64,000 bases of DNA from Roseospirillum parvum (GTDB lineage Bacteria > Pseudomonadota > Alphaproteobacteria > Rhodospirillales > Rhodospirillaceae). The stretch is taken from the NCBI RefSeq assembly GCF_900100455.1, contig NZ_FNCV01000005.1:62001-126000 (forward strand), written 5' to 3'. Position 1 is the first letter of the stretch. The number at the start of each line of letters is the position of its first letter. Shown here in pieces: positions 10,773 through 20,064 of this stretch. The translations under genes and the position numbers were made by a program. Below the pieces are notes generated by a model. The model had not been told where the DNA came from, ran no database searches, and saw nothing but the letters and a program-made list of their open reading frames with translations.

Positions 10773-13700
10773 ATGATCGAGACACGCCAGGACTCGTCCG
10801 AAGAAACGTTTCGGGCCCTCGATGCCCCCCCTCTCGGGCCGGTGCGACCGGGGGCTCGCCCCGGTCAACGGCCCAGGCGGCGGATTGTCGCCGTGCTGCT
10901 GGCGGTCGCCGCCGCCGGGATCGTGGTGGCGACTCTGTTGGCCGAGGTGGCGCACCGGCTCTCGGGCCGGGGGGGTGGCGCGGGATCGTCGCTCCTGGAA
11001 TCGTCGCTCCTGGAATCGTCGCTCCTGGAACTGGCGCAGATCGGCCTGCTGCTGGCGGCGGTTCTCGTCCTGCTTGCCCTGGTCATCCACTCGACGTGGC
11101 GCGAGGCGGTGGCGTCGCGCCGTCTGCTCACCCGGCAGGCCGCCCTGGAGGCACTGACCGGCGGCGCCCCGTTGAGCGGGATGCTGGCCACCGTGATGCG
11201 CGCCATCGAGGCGGCGCGGCCCGATCTGCCCTGTGCCGTCCTGGTGCGCGAGCCGGGCGGCGCGACGACCACCCTGGCCAGTACCCCCGGCCTGCCCGAC
11301 GACTACGTGGCGCGGCTGATCGACCTCGCCGCCGAGCCGGGCGAGGGCGTGGTCATCGCCGATGCCCGCCGCGAGGCGCTGCCGGAGGACTTGCGGACCG
11401 TGGCACGGCGGGCCGGCATGCGCGCCATCTGGGTCGGGCCGGTCATCGATGCCGCCGGCGAGGCGCTGGGCCACGTTGTTCTTCAGCGTCGCCGACCCGG
11501 CCGGCCGGGCCGGCGCGACATCGAGCACCTCATCGAGTCGACCCGCCTCGTTCGTCTGGTCCTCGACCATTGGCGGAGCGAGGAAAAGATGCGCCAACAG
11601 ACCCACATCCTGGCCCTGGGCCAGGAGTTGGCGCAGATGGGGTCGTTCGTCTTCGATCCGGTGTCCGGCGCGGTGGAGACGTCGGGGAACTGGCGGGCCC
11701 ATCTTGGTTTCGACGCCGACACGCCGCTGACCGTCGACGACATCTTCGCCCTCATCCCGCTGGAGGATCACCCCCTGCTGTGGGCGGCTGACGAAAAGCA
11801 CCGCCGCGGCGAGCCGGCGGTGATCGATCACAGAAACATCCAGCGGCACACCGGCAAGGTGCTGCATGTCCGTTCGTGCGGGGTGCAACTGACCGATGAG
11901 CAGGGCCGGCCGGGCAAGATCGTCGGCTCGGTCCAGGACGTCACCGACCTGAAGCAGGTCACCCTGGCGCTGAAGGCCAGCGAGGCCCGCTTCCGGGACC
12001 TGTTCGAGGCCACGCCCCTGAAGCTGGCGGTGTGGCGGCTGGCCCGCGATGATTTCGTGCTGGAGTCGATCAACCGGGCATCGGTGGCGTTTGGCGGGAC
12101 ACGGATCATCGACCTGATCGGCATTCCGTTGTCCGAATTCTACGCCGACCAGCCGTGGATGTGCGAGCTGGTGCGCGGCTGCCACGAAAAAGGCGAGGGG
12201 GTCCAGGTCGAGCGTCTCTATCGCTTCCGTTCGACCGGCGAGGCGCGCCACCTCAACCTGAAATTCGCCCCCCTGCCACCGGACACGGTGCTGGTCATCG
12301 CCGAGGACATCGATGCGCGCATCCGCACCGAACACCGCCTGCGCGAAACCGCCGAGCGGCTGACCGAGGCCGAGGTGTTGGCCGGCATCGGGGCCTGGGA
12401 GTGGGACGTGCGGCCCGATGTCTGGAGCTTTTCCGACAACTGGTGCCGCCTGCATGGCGTCGAAACGCCGCCGCGCACCACCGAGGCACTGTTGACACTG
12501 GTCTTTCCGGACGATCTGGACAAGGTGGAGAGCGCCCTGGACAGCGCCCTGGAAGGCGGTGCGTGCGAGGTCACCCACCGCGTGGTCGATCCAGGGAGTG
12601 GCGCCATCCGGGTGATGAAGATGCGCGGCACGCCGGTGCTGGATGACGCCGGGCAGGTGATCCGGGTGCGCGGCATGGTGCTCGACATCACCGCCCGCGA
12701 GCGCGACGAGAAGGCCTTGCGGGAAACCACCGAGCTGATGGTCGCCGGCCAGCGCCTGGGCCGCATGGGCTCGTTCGAGTACGATCTGAACAGCGGTCAG
12801 TGGTCGCTGTCGGAAACCTGGCAGGAATTGTCCGGCTGGAGCCCGCCGCCAGCCACCACCGAGGAGTTGCTGACCTGGATTCATCCCGACGACCAGGAGA
12901 CGGTCCGGGCCGGTTTCCAGGCCATGCTGCGCGGCGAGAACCGGCGCCTGGAGCATCGCGTGATCCACGTCAAGAGTGGCGAGACGCTGCAACTGCGCAG
13001 CTTCGGCATGCTGATCCACGACGATCACGGCCGCCCCGCGCGGCTGCGTGGTCTGGTCCAGGACGTGACCGAGGAGAAACGCCGCGAGGCCCACCTGGCC
13101 GACAACCTGATGCGCCTCGCCATGGCCCAGCAGATCGCCCGCATCGGCAGTGCCAGCGTCGATCCGCGCCGCCGGCGCTCGGAATGGTCGGCGGAAATGT
13201 ACCGCATCTTCGAGCGCGACCCGGCGCTCGGCCCGCCGTGCCTGGGCGATCATGCCGATCTCTACGCGCCCCGGGATTACGCCGCCCTGCGGGACGCCTT
13301 CGACGCCGCCATCAAGCAGGGCACGCCGTTCGACCTTACCTTTCCGCTGCACATGCCCGGCGGGCGCACCAAGTGGGTCCATGTCCTGGGCCGCCCGGCG
13401 AGCCGTCGCGGCCCGGCCGGGCATGTCGTCCACGCCACCGTGCAGGACATCACCGAGCGCAAGCGGGCCGAGGAGTTCCGCGAGGACATGGAGCGCATCA
13501 TGCGCCACGACCTGCGCAGTCCCATCGCCGCCACCAGTGCCGGCATCAACATCCTGCGCATGGCCGACACCCTGACCGACGACCAGCGCCAGACCCTGGA
13601 CATGATGGAACTGTCCACCCGGCGCCAGTTGTCCCTGCTCGACCTGTCGATGGCCCTGTACCGAATGGAGGCGGGCACCTTCGATCCGGCCAGCGAGGCG

Positions 13701-14153
13701 GTCGATCTGGGTGCCGTGCTGGGCGAGGTGCGCGGCGAATTGGCCCATCTGGCCGGAAACTCCGCGGCGACAGTGCGCCTTGAGGCGCGCGGCCGACCGG
13801 TCGCCGTGGGCGATCCGTGGCTGTGTCGCACCCTGTTCACCAACCTTGTGCGCAATGCCATCGAGGCCTTGCCGGGGCCGGGGCTGGCGGTGACCATTGA
13901 CCTGGCCAGTGAAGCCGGCCGGGCCGTGGTGCGCATCACCAATCCGGGCGAGGTGCCGCCCGCCATCCGCGACCGATTCTTCGAAAAGTACGCCACCAGC
14001 GGCAAGGCCGGGGGCACCGGGCTGGGCACCTACTCGGCCCGCCTGATGGCCCGCGCCCAGGGCGGGGCGCTGGAGTTGGACACCAGCACCCCCGGGCAGA
14101 CCACCCTGACCGTCACCCTGCCCCTGGCCGATGCTGCCGTCAGCCCTGCCTGA
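10773..14153 (+). CDS. Large membrane-bound PAS/GAF-like histidine kinase
   Basis: 1126 residues from ATG 10773 (GGGG-rich ribosome site); an in-frame ATG-like start 27 codons upstream lacks signals. Two membrane helices lie at about residues 38-58 and 88-108, enclosing a loop that contains three SSLLE repeats. Next comes a region like a GAF domain (about 125-260), then about four PAS domains each ending in a PAC-like VQDVTD, AEDIDA, VLDITARE, VQDVTEEK or VQDITERK string. The kinase core has the phospho-acceptor His in MRHDLRSPIAA, the N box LFTNLVRNAIEAL and the G box GGTGLGTYSARLMA. No receiver domain and no response-regulator gene is near, so its partner is unknown. The signal cannot be predicted. 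Confidence 0.9.
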   Translation: MIETRQDSSEETFRALDAPPLGPVRPGARPGQRPRRRIVAVLLAVAAAGIVVATLLAEVAHRLSGRGGGAGSSLLESSLLESSLLELAQIGLLLAAVLVLLALVIHSTWREAVASRRLLTRQAALEALTGGAPLSGMLATVMRAIEAARPDLPCAVLVREPGGATTTLASTPGLPDDYVARLIDLAAEPGEGVVIADARREALPEDLRTVARRAGMRAIWVGPVIDAAGEALGHVVLQRRRPGRPGRRDIEHLIESTRLVRLVLDHWRSEEKMRQQTHILALGQELAQMGSFVFDPVSGAVETSGNWRAHLGFDADTPLTVDDIFALIPLEDHPLLWAADEKHRRGEPAVIDHRNIQRHTGKVLHVRSCGVQLTDEQGRPGKIVGSVQDVTDLKQVTLALKASEARFRDLFEATPLKLAVWRLARDDFVLESINRASVAFGGTRIIDLIGIPLSEFYADQPWMCELVRGCHEKGEGVQVERLYRFRSTGEARHLNLKFAPLPPDTVLVIAEDIDARIRTEHRLRETAERLTEAEVLAGIGAWEWDVRPDVWSFSDNWCRLHGVETPPRTTEALLTLVFPDDLDKVESALDSALEGGACEVTHRVVDPGSGAIRVMKMRGTPVLDDAGQVIRVRGMVLDITARERDEKALRETTELMVAGQRLGRMGSFEYDLNSGQWSLSETWQELSGWSPPPATTEELLTWIHPDDQETVRAGFQAMLRGENRRLEHRVIHVKSGETLQLRSFGMLIHDDHGRPARLRGLVQDVTEEKRREAHLADNLMRLAMAQQIARIGSASVDPRRRRSEWSAEMYRIFERDPALGPPCLGDHADLYAPRDYAALRDAFDAAIKQGTPFDLTFPLHMPGGRTKWVHVLGRPASRRGPAGHVVHATVQDITERKRAEEFREDMERIMRHDLRSPIAATSAGINILRMADTLTDDQRQTLDMMELSTRRQLSLLDLSMALYRMEAGTFDPASEAVDLGAVLGEVRGELAHLAGNSAATVRLEARGRPVAVGDPWLCRTLFTNLVRNAIEALPGPGLAVTIDLASEAGRAVVRITNPGEVPPAIRDRFFEKYATSGKAGGTGLGTYSARLMARAQGGALELDTSTPGQTTLTVTLPLADAAVSPA
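10986..11030 (+). repeat. 15-bp in-frame tandem repeat inside the PAS kinase gene
   Basis: TCGTCGCTCCTGGAA occurs three times perfectly, encoding SSLLE three times in the loop between the two membrane helices. Perfect nucleotide identity suggests a recent expansion. Confidence 0.9.
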
Positions 14154-14934
14154 GGTCGGTCGGGCGCATCCCGGGCGCCTGCGCCGTGGCCGATTCGCAG
14201 GCCCGGTAGCGGGCTTCCACGACCAGACGGGCGCGCTCGGCGCGGACCGCGATTGCCGCCTCGTCGAGTGGTGGCAGGGTGCCGATGACGCGGCGGATCT
14301 GCAGATCGCCGATCAGCAGGCTGACATAGAGCCGAGAGCGAAAAATCGGAACCACTTGGTGGTTCCTGGTTTTTCGCTCTCGGCTCTATACTGAAAATGG
14401 AGAGCAGATCGTGCGAAATCTGAAGTGCCCTGCGATTCACATTTCGCACGATCTGCTCTAGAATTCGGCCGCCTCGCCGGGCACCGGACAGTGCCAGTGG
14501 CCGGCTTCGTGGGCCTTGGCGAACAGGTGCCAGAGCAGGGGCACGATGTGCTCGCGTCCCGACTGGGCAATGGTCCGCCCGAGGGCGCCGCTGTCGCTGG
14601 CGTCGACGGCGGCGGCCCGGTTCAGGGCCACCGCCCGCTCGCCGGTGACCAGCCGCAGCAGGGCCGGGCCGAGGTCGCGCAGGGCTTGGCTGGGAGTGCT
14701 GTTGCCGTCCAGGTGGGCCTCCAGAATGCGGGCCCCGGCGCGGGCGTTGTCCTCGACCATCGCCTGGAACAGCCCGCTCTTGGAGCCGAACCAGCCGCGC
14801 AGGGTTTCCTCGGTCACGTTGGCCCGCCGGGCGACCGCCGCCAGCGAGGTGGCGGCGTACCCGTTCTCGGCCAGCACGGCATAGGCGGTTTCGATCAGCT
14901 CCTGGCGGTGCAGCAGGGTAACGGTATGGTGCAT
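14140..14934 (-). pseudogene. TetR/AcrR-family regulator interrupted by a palindromic insertion
   Basis: From ATG 14934, 158 codons encode a clear TetR N-terminal helix-turn-helix (IETAYAVLAENGYAATSLAAVARRANVTEETL region) and the start of the ligand domain, ending GEAAEF. The next codon, TAG, is created by the inserted element at 14327-14460. On the far side the same strand resumes with VSLLIGDLQIRRVIGTLPPL and ends at 14140, which is what a TetR C-terminus looks like. Taking out 132 bases (the element plus one TA) joins Phe to Tyr-Val-Ser in frame and gives a 220-residue protein, the normal family length. As it stands only a 158-residue truncated product can be made. It is divergent from dinB. 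The 3' end overlaps the kinase gene by 14 bases. Confidence 0.88.
14327..14460. mobile_element. Palindromic MITE-like element, copy 1 (TA-flanked)
   Basis: Two hairpins in tandem. Hairpin A (14327-14388) has arms TAGAGCCGAGAGCGAAAAA and its complement, with an inner GGAACCAC/GTGGTTCC pair. Hairpin B (14401-14459) has 19-bp perfect arms AGAGCAGATCGTGCGAAAT. Both outer ends read TAGAGC(C/A)GA, and the element is bounded by TA on each side, consistent with duplication of a TA target as made by IS630/Tc1-mariner transposases. No coding capacity. It interrupts the TetR gene. A reverse-oriented copy lies at 35906-36041. The transposase that moved it is not in the window; the transposon family is inference. 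Confidence 0.8.
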
Positions 14935-14996
14935 GGGCGGGGCCGGGGAGAGGGGGCCGGGGGGCGGACGGGCGGGGGCGGTTGGAACCGCTCCAT

Positions 14997-15036
14997 TATG
15001 CAGCTTCCGGCCCGGGTATGCAGCTTCCGGCCCAGG
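14997..15036 (+). repeat. 20-bp tandem duplication upstream of dinB
   Basis: TATGCAGCTTCCGGCCCGGG is followed by a copy with one change (A for G near the end). It lies between the divergent TetR remnant and dinB. No alphaproteobacterial LexA box (GTTC-N7-GTTC or its complement) is visible in this gap. Confidence 0.85.
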
Positions 15037-15177
15037 CCGGGAGGGAAAAATCGACCCCGCGTCGGGCTTGCGCGAACCGGCCCTGGCGGCGCCCTGGCGC
15101 AGGATGCGATGGAGCCGTCGACGCGGCGTTGGTTTCCCGGGTCCAATCGCGCCGCGTCCGGGTTTACACTCGCCGCC

Positions 15178-16371
15178 ATGCCCAGCCTGTGCCGCGACTG
15201 CCTGCATCATGACGCCACCCCTTTCCCCGACGCCTGTCCGCGCTGCGGCGGCCGGCGGCTGGTCGCGCACGATGAGCTGGAGACACTGAGCATCGCCCAT
15301 GTCGACTGCGATTCCTTCTATGCCTCGGTGGAAAAGCGCGATCGCCCGGAACTGGCCGACAAACCGCTGATCGTCGGCCATGCCGGCGGCCGGGGGGTGG
15401 CCACCACCGCCTGCTACATCGCCCGCCGCTATGGCGCCCGCTCGGCGATGCCCATGTACAAGTGCCTGGAGTTGTGTCCGCACGCCGTGGTCCTCCCGCC
15501 CGACATGCCCAAGTACCGCCGGGTGGCCGAGGAAATCCGCGCCATCTTCGCCGCCGTCACCGACTGCGTCGAGCCGGTCAGCGTCGACGAGGCCTACCTC
15601 GACATGGCCCCGGAGCACCGCCGGGGCGACGCCGGGGCCGCCGTGCTGCTGGCCGACGTGGCGCTGCGCGTCGAGCAGGAGATCGGGCTGACCGTCTCGG
15701 TCGGCCTGGGGCCCAACAAGTTCCTGGCCAAGCTGGCCAGCGACATGAACAAGCCGCGCGGCTTCACGGTGATCGGCCAGGCCGAGGCCCGGTCCGTCCT
15801 CGCCCCGCTGCCGGTCGAGCGCATCCATGGCGTCGGCCGCGCCCTGGCGGGGCGCCTGACCGCCCAGGGGTGGACCACCATCGGCCACCTGCAGGCGCTG
15901 GGCGAGATGGAGCTGACCCTGCGCCACGGCAAGCTGGGGCGGCGGCTGTACCACTACGCGCGCGGCCTGGACGAACGCCGGGTGACGCCGGTGCGTCCGG
16001 CCAAGAGTGTGAGCAAGGAAACCACCTTCCGGCGCGATCTCCACCGGCTGGCCGACCTGGAGGCCGAGTTGGCCGGCCTGACCGACAGCCTGGCCGGGGC
16101 CCTGGCCCGCAAGGAGGTGGCCGGGCTGACCGTGGTCCTCAAGCTGAAGACCTCGGGCTTTCGCACCCTGACCCGCAACCGCCGGCTGCCCGAGGCGACC
16201 CGGCGGGCCGAGGTGATCCTGGCCGCCGCCCGCCTGCTGCTGGCCCGCGAGTTGGCCGACAGCCCGGGCGACAGCTATCGGCTGATCGGCGTCGGGCTGG
16301 CCGACCTGTGCCCGGCCGAGCAGGCCGACCCGCCCGACCTGTTCGCCCCGGGCGGGGAGGGACGACCATGA
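15178..16371 (+). CDS. dinB: DNA polymerase IV (Y family) with N-terminal zinc-ribbon-like motif
   Basis: 397 residues. The catalytic palm is complete: HVDCDSFYASVE with Asp43, and SVDEAYLD with Asp137-Glu138. The thumb and little-finger regions follow, including the helix-hairpin-helix-like GVGRALAGRL. Before the polymerase core there is an extra segment of about 38 residues with two Cys pairs, C5-x2-C8 and C20-x2-C23, which may bind zinc. Start 15178 is the ATG right before MPSLCRDC and keeps this motif. It replicates past DNA lesions with low fidelity. The stop overlaps the start of the EamA gene by ATGA, so the two are translated together. Confidence 0.93.
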   Translation: MPSLCRDCLHHDATPFPDACPRCGGRRLVAHDELETLSIAHVDCDSFYASVEKRDRPELADKPLIVGHAGGRGVATTACYIARRYGARSAMPMYKCLELCPHAVVLPPDMPKYRRVAEEIRAIFAAVTDCVEPVSVDEAYLDMAPEHRRGDAGAAVLLADVALRVEQEIGLTVSVGLGPNKFLAKLASDMNKPRGFTVIGQAEARSVLAPLPVERIHGVGRALAGRLTAQGWTTIGHLQALGEMELTLRHGKLGRRLYHYARGLDERRVTPVRPAKSVSKETTFRRDLHRLADLEAELAGLTDSLAGALARKEVAGLTVVLKLKTSGFRTLTRNRRLPEATRRAEVILAAARLLLARELADSPGDSYRLIGVGLADLCPAEQADPPDLFAPGGEGRP

Positions 16372-17342
16372 GCCCGGCCCCGCCACGCCCCCCGGACACG
16401 CCCGCCGCGCCGCCGCCGCGGGCCCGGCTGATCGCCTTCCTGGCCCTGGTCACCGGCGCCGCGCTGGTCGGGGCCTCGCCGCTGTTCGTGCGGGCCAGCG
16501 AGATCGGCCCGGCGGCCACCGCCTTCCACCGCGCCTTCCTGGCCCTGCCGCTGCTGTTCCTGGTGCTTGCGCTGAACCGTGCCCGGGGGCGCCGCCCCGG
16601 GGTGCCCCGTCTGGACATCAAGGCGGCGCGCGGCATGGCCCTGGCCGGCATGTTCTTCGCCGGCGATCTGGCCTTCTGGCATCTGGCCATCCTCGGCACC
16701 ACGGTGGCCAACGCCACCCTGTTCGCCACCCTGGCCCCGATCTGGGTGACCCTGTTCCTGGTCCTGGTGGTGCGGGTGCGGCTGGCGGCGCGCTACCTGT
16801 TGGGGGTCGGGCTGGCGGTGGCCGGCGGCGGCCTGCTGGTCGCCGACAGCCTGACCGTGCGCCCGGAGAACCTGGTCGGCGACGCCCACGGGCTGATCAC
16901 CGGCATGTTCCTCGGCGCCTACATGCTGAGTGTCGGGCGGCTCAGGGGGCGGGGCTTTTCGACCCTGGCCATCATGAGCCTGGGCACCCTGAGCACCGCC
17001 CTGTTCCTGCTGCCGCCGGCCCTGCTGCTGGAGGACCAGTTGTTTCCCCGCAGCGTGGAAGGTTGGGCGATCCTGGTCGGGCTGGCGTGGTCGGCTCAGG
17101 CCCTGGGCCAGGGGCTGGTCGCCTTCTCGCTGGCCTATCTGCCGATCGGCTTTTCGGCCACCACCATGATCCTCGAGGCGGTGTTCGCCGCCCTCCTTGC
17201 CTGGGTCCTGCTCGGCGAGGCGTTGGGGCCGTGGCAGGCGGCCGGCGCGCTGGCGGTGCTGGCCGGGCTGCTGTTGGCCCGGCGCGGCGAGGGGGCCGCG
17301 CCGCGCCCGGACCGGGTCAGGCGGCCGGGAAGCGGACCGTGA
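16368..17342 (+). CDS. EamA/DMT-family transporter, ten helices
   Basis: 324 residues with two repeats of five hydrophobic helices, the fold of drug/metabolite transporters. Typical strings are ALVGASPLFVRASEIGPAATAFHRAFLALP in the first repeat (only the general pattern matters) and FSATTMILEAVFAALLAWVLLGEALGP in the second (the last helix pair before a basic C-terminus). It probably exports a small metabolite across the inner membrane; the substrate is unknown. The ATG overlaps the dinB stop and is preceded by GGGGAGGG. The last 26 bases overlap the end of the convergent kinase gene. Confidence 0.85.
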   Translation: MSPAPPRPPDTPAAPPPRARLIAFLALVTGAALVGASPLFVRASEIGPAATAFHRAFLALPLLFLVLALNRARGRRPGVPRLDIKAARGMALAGMFFAGDLAFWHLAILGTTVANATLFATLAPIWVTLFLVLVVRVRLAARYLLGVGLAVAGGGLLVADSLTVRPENLVGDAHGLITGMFLGAYMLSVGRLRGRGFSTLAIMSLGTLSTALFLLPPALLLEDQLFPRSVEGWAILVGLAWSAQALGQGLVAFSLAYLPIGFSATTMILEAVFAALLAWVLLGEALGPWQAAGALAVLAGLLLARRGEGAAPRPDRVRRPGSGP

Positions 17343-20064
17343 AGGTGCTGCCCTGGCCCGGGGTGCTGTCCACGCCGACCGTGCCGCCGTGCAGGTCCAT
17401 CAGCGCGTGGACCAGGGCGAGGCCCAGCCCGCTGCCCTCGATATGGCGCTTCTCGGCCTCGGCGGCGCGGCTGAAGGGCTGGAACAGCCGTGCCTGGTCG
17501 GCCGCGGAAATGCCGATTCCGGTGTCGCGAACCTGGATCACCACGCCCCCCTCGGGGTCGGCCTGGGCGCTGATGTCGATCCGGCCACCGGGAGGGGTGA
17601 ACTTGATGGCGTTGGACAGCAGGTTGACCAGCACCTGGCGCACCGCCAGCCCATCGGCGATCAGCGGCGGCAGCGTGGGGTCGAGGTGTACGTCAAGCGC
17701 CAGGCCGGCCTCGCTGGCCCGCTGGGCCAGCAGGTGCACGACGGCCCGCACCAGTTCGGCCACGTCCTGTTGGTGCGGTGCCAGCTCGCGTCGTCCGGCT
17801 TCGATCTTGGCCAGATCCATCAGGCCGTCGATCAACTCGACCAGATGGTGGCCGCTGCGGTGGATGTCGGCGGCGTACTGGCGGTAGGTGGGGTTCTCCA
17901 GGGGGCCCAGGATGCCCTTTTCCATCATCTCGGAAAAGCCGAGGATGCTGTTCAGCGGGGTGCGCAACTCGTGGCTCATGGTGGCCAGGAAGCGAGACTT
18001 GGCCTGGCTGCCTTGCTCGGCCTGCTGGCGCGCCTCCTGCTGGGCCAGTTCCCAGCGCTTGCGGGCATCGATGTCGGTGGCCACGCCGAGCAGGCGGGCG
18101 ACGCTGCCATTGGCGTTCCAGGCCACCGGCCTGGCGTGGTCCCATATCCACAGCCAGCGGCCGTCCCGATGGCGCATGCGGTACTCGATCTTGATCCCGG
18201 ACGATGACGTCAGGGCCTTGTAGATCTCGGCTTCGACCTTCGGCAGGTCCTCCGGGTGGACCATCTCCCGCCAGGTCTCGAAGGTCGCCGGGAAGGAATC
18301 GGGGGGATAGCCGAGCAGGGTATACAGGCGGGGTGTCCATTCCACCGTGCCGCTGGCCAGATCGAGGTCCCAGATGCCATCCTCGGCCACCTCCAGGGCG
18401 AGGCGCAGCTTTTCCTCGCTGCGCGTCAGGGCCGCCTCGGTCTGCTTGATGTGGGTGATGTCCTGGATGGTGCCATGCACCACGTGGCCGGCCGGTCCGG
18501 GGTCGGCCTCCGGTTCGCCGATGGCCCGCACCCACCCGAGCGGCCGGTCGGGCAGGCTGAGTTGCAGGGTGATGGCGTAGGGGGTGCCGTCGCGGATGGC
18601 CGCGCCGATGGCCTCGGTCAGACGGGCATGGTCGGCCGGCGCGAACACCGTGGCCGAGGTCTCGACACTCAGCGGGGGGCCTTCGGGGTCTTGACCGAGA
18701 ATCCGATAGACCTGATCCGACCAGGTGGTTTTGCCGCTCGCCGGGTCGACCGACCAGTTGCCGATGGCGGCGATGCGCTGGGCCCGCTCCAGATCGGCCA
18801 CCGCCTGGGCCAGGGCGCGCCGGGCCTCGACCTGATCGCTGACGTCACGCGCCACCTCGACCACGCCCAGCATCTGACCCGCCTCGTCACGCATGGGGAA
18901 GGCGCTCAGGGCCCAATGGCGGTCGTCCGGGGTGGTCTGCTCGCCGTGGGTTTCCTGGCCGGTGCGGAAAGTCTCGACCACCGGGCAGGACTGGCACGGC
19001 CGGTCGCTGCCAAACCAGATGTCGTGGCAGATGCGGCCGACCAGCGTGCCGGGATCAAGCTCGGCGTGGTTGGCCAGCGCCAGGTTGGTCCAGGTGATCC
19101 TGAGGTCGGGGCCGGTGTAGTAGGAAATGACGTCGGTGATGCTGGACAGCACCAGGCGTTTTTCCCGCTCGCTGTCGCGCAACGCCTGCTCGGCCGCCTT
19201 GCGCCCGGAGATGTCGGTGCTGGTGCCGATCAGCCGCCGTGGCCGCTCGTCGCGCCATTCGACCACCGCGCCGCGCACTTCCACCCACAGCCAGCCACCC
19301 TCGGCGGTGCGGTGGCGCAACTCGATGGTGAAGGCACCGTCGTTGGCGATCTGTCGGCTCATGTCTTGCCACTGGGTCGCCGCGTCATCGGGGTGCAGCA
19401 GGTCGAGCCAGGCGTCGTAGTCGAGCCGCCGCCGCCCGGGCGGATGGCCGAGCATGGTGAAGAACTGCTCGTCCACCTCCAGCCGGCCGGCCTTGGGGTC
19501 CAGCTCCCAGGTCCCCAGGTTCAGGTTGCGGGCGACCATGCGATGGCGCCGTTCCAGCCGGTCCAGTTCCTCCTCCTGGCGCACCTGCTCGGTGATATCG
19601 AGGATCAGGCCGTGCCACAGCACGCTGTCGTCGGACAGAAGTTCGGGCTGCGCGCGCCCCTCCACATGGATCAGGCCGCGCCTCGGGTGGTTGACCCGGT
19701 AGCGCTGGTGCCAGGTGGTCAGGGTGCGCGCCGACTGGAGGATGGTCTCCATGATCCGGTCGATGTCGTCCGGGTGCAGCACCTCGGCCACCGGCAGGGC
19801 GCTGTCGCGCACGGCGGTGGGGTGCAGGCCGTAGATGTCGCGCAACCCCTCGGTGGCGAAGGGGAAGGCCGAGCGCCCGTCGGGCCACAGGCGGTACTGA
19901 TACAGCACCCCGGGCAGCAGGGCGGCCATGCGGGTCAGTCGGTCCTCGGCCGCCTGGCCCTCGGCTCCCGCCGTCGGATCGGACCGGGTGTCCGGGTCGG
20001 CCCTTCCCGGACCGTCCGGCTGGCCAGCGGACGGATGGCGAGGATCCTGGAAGTCGGTCGGCAT
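17317..20064 (-). CDS. Cytoplasmic multi-PAS histidine kinase
   Basis: 915 residues from ATG 20064; a 21-codon upstream extension lacks a start signal. No membrane helix. About five PAS domains follow each other between residues 45 and 640, recognisable by PAC strings such as LILDITEQV, IGTSTDISGRKAAE, VARDVSDQV, IQDITHIKQTE and VATDIDARKR. The third PAS contains a Cys-rich pattern with CHDIWFGSDRPCQSCPV. The kinase core has the His in FLATMSHELRTPLNSILGFSE, N box VLVNLLSNAIKFTPPGG, and G boxes DTGIGIS and GSGLGLALVHALMDLHGG, all intact. It should autophosphorylate and pass phosphate to an unlinked regulator. Orphan: no response regulator nearby. Confidence 0.92.
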   Translation of the reverse strand: MPTDFQDPRHPSAGQPDGPGRADPDTRSDPTAGAEGQAAEDRLTRMAALLPGVLYQYRLWPDGRSAFPFATEGLRDIYGLHPTAVRDSALPVAEVLHPDDIDRIMETILQSARTLTTWHQRYRVNHPRRGLIHVEGRAQPELLSDDSVLWHGLILDITEQVRQEEELDRLERRHRMVARNLNLGTWELDPKAGRLEVDEQFFTMLGHPPGRRRLDYDAWLDLLHPDDAATQWQDMSRQIANDGAFTIELRHRTAEGGWLWVEVRGAVVEWRDERPRRLIGTSTDISGRKAAEQALRDSEREKRLVLSSITDVISYYTGPDLRITWTNLALANHAELDPGTLVGRICHDIWFGSDRPCQSCPVVETFRTGQETHGEQTTPDDRHWALSAFPMRDEAGQMLGVVEVARDVSDQVEARRALAQAVADLERAQRIAAIGNWSVDPASGKTTWSDQVYRILGQDPEGPPLSVETSATVFAPADHARLTEAIGAAIRDGTPYAITLQLSLPDRPLGWVRAIGEPEADPGPAGHVVHGTIQDITHIKQTEAALTRSEEKLRLALEVAEDGIWDLDLASGTVEWTPRLYTLLGYPPDSFPATFETWREMVHPEDLPKVEAEIYKALTSSSGIKIEYRMRHRDGRWLWIWDHARPVAWNANGSVARLLGVATDIDARKRWELAQQEARQQAEQGSQAKSRFLATMSHELRTPLNSILGFSEMMEKGILGPLENPTYRQYAADIHRSGHHLVELIDGLMDLAKIEAGRRELAPHQQDVAELVRAVVHLLAQRASEAGLALDVHLDPTLPPLIADGLAVRQVLVNLLSNAIKFTPPGGRIDISAQADPEGGVVIQVRDTGIGISAADQARLFQPFSRAAEAEKRHIEGSGLGLALVHALMDLHGGTVGVDSTPGQGSTFTVRFPAA

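Noticed and set aside
10662-13748. A 1028-codon open frame on the minus strand opposite the PAS kinase
   Set aside because: It mirrors the kinase codons, is rich in Gly/Gln/His/Pro without any domain pattern, and has no start signal. Long antisense frames are expected at this GC content.
14935-15177. Possible LexA operator for dinB
   Set aside because: No GTTC-N7-GTTC or its complement in the gap; only a 20-bp duplication.
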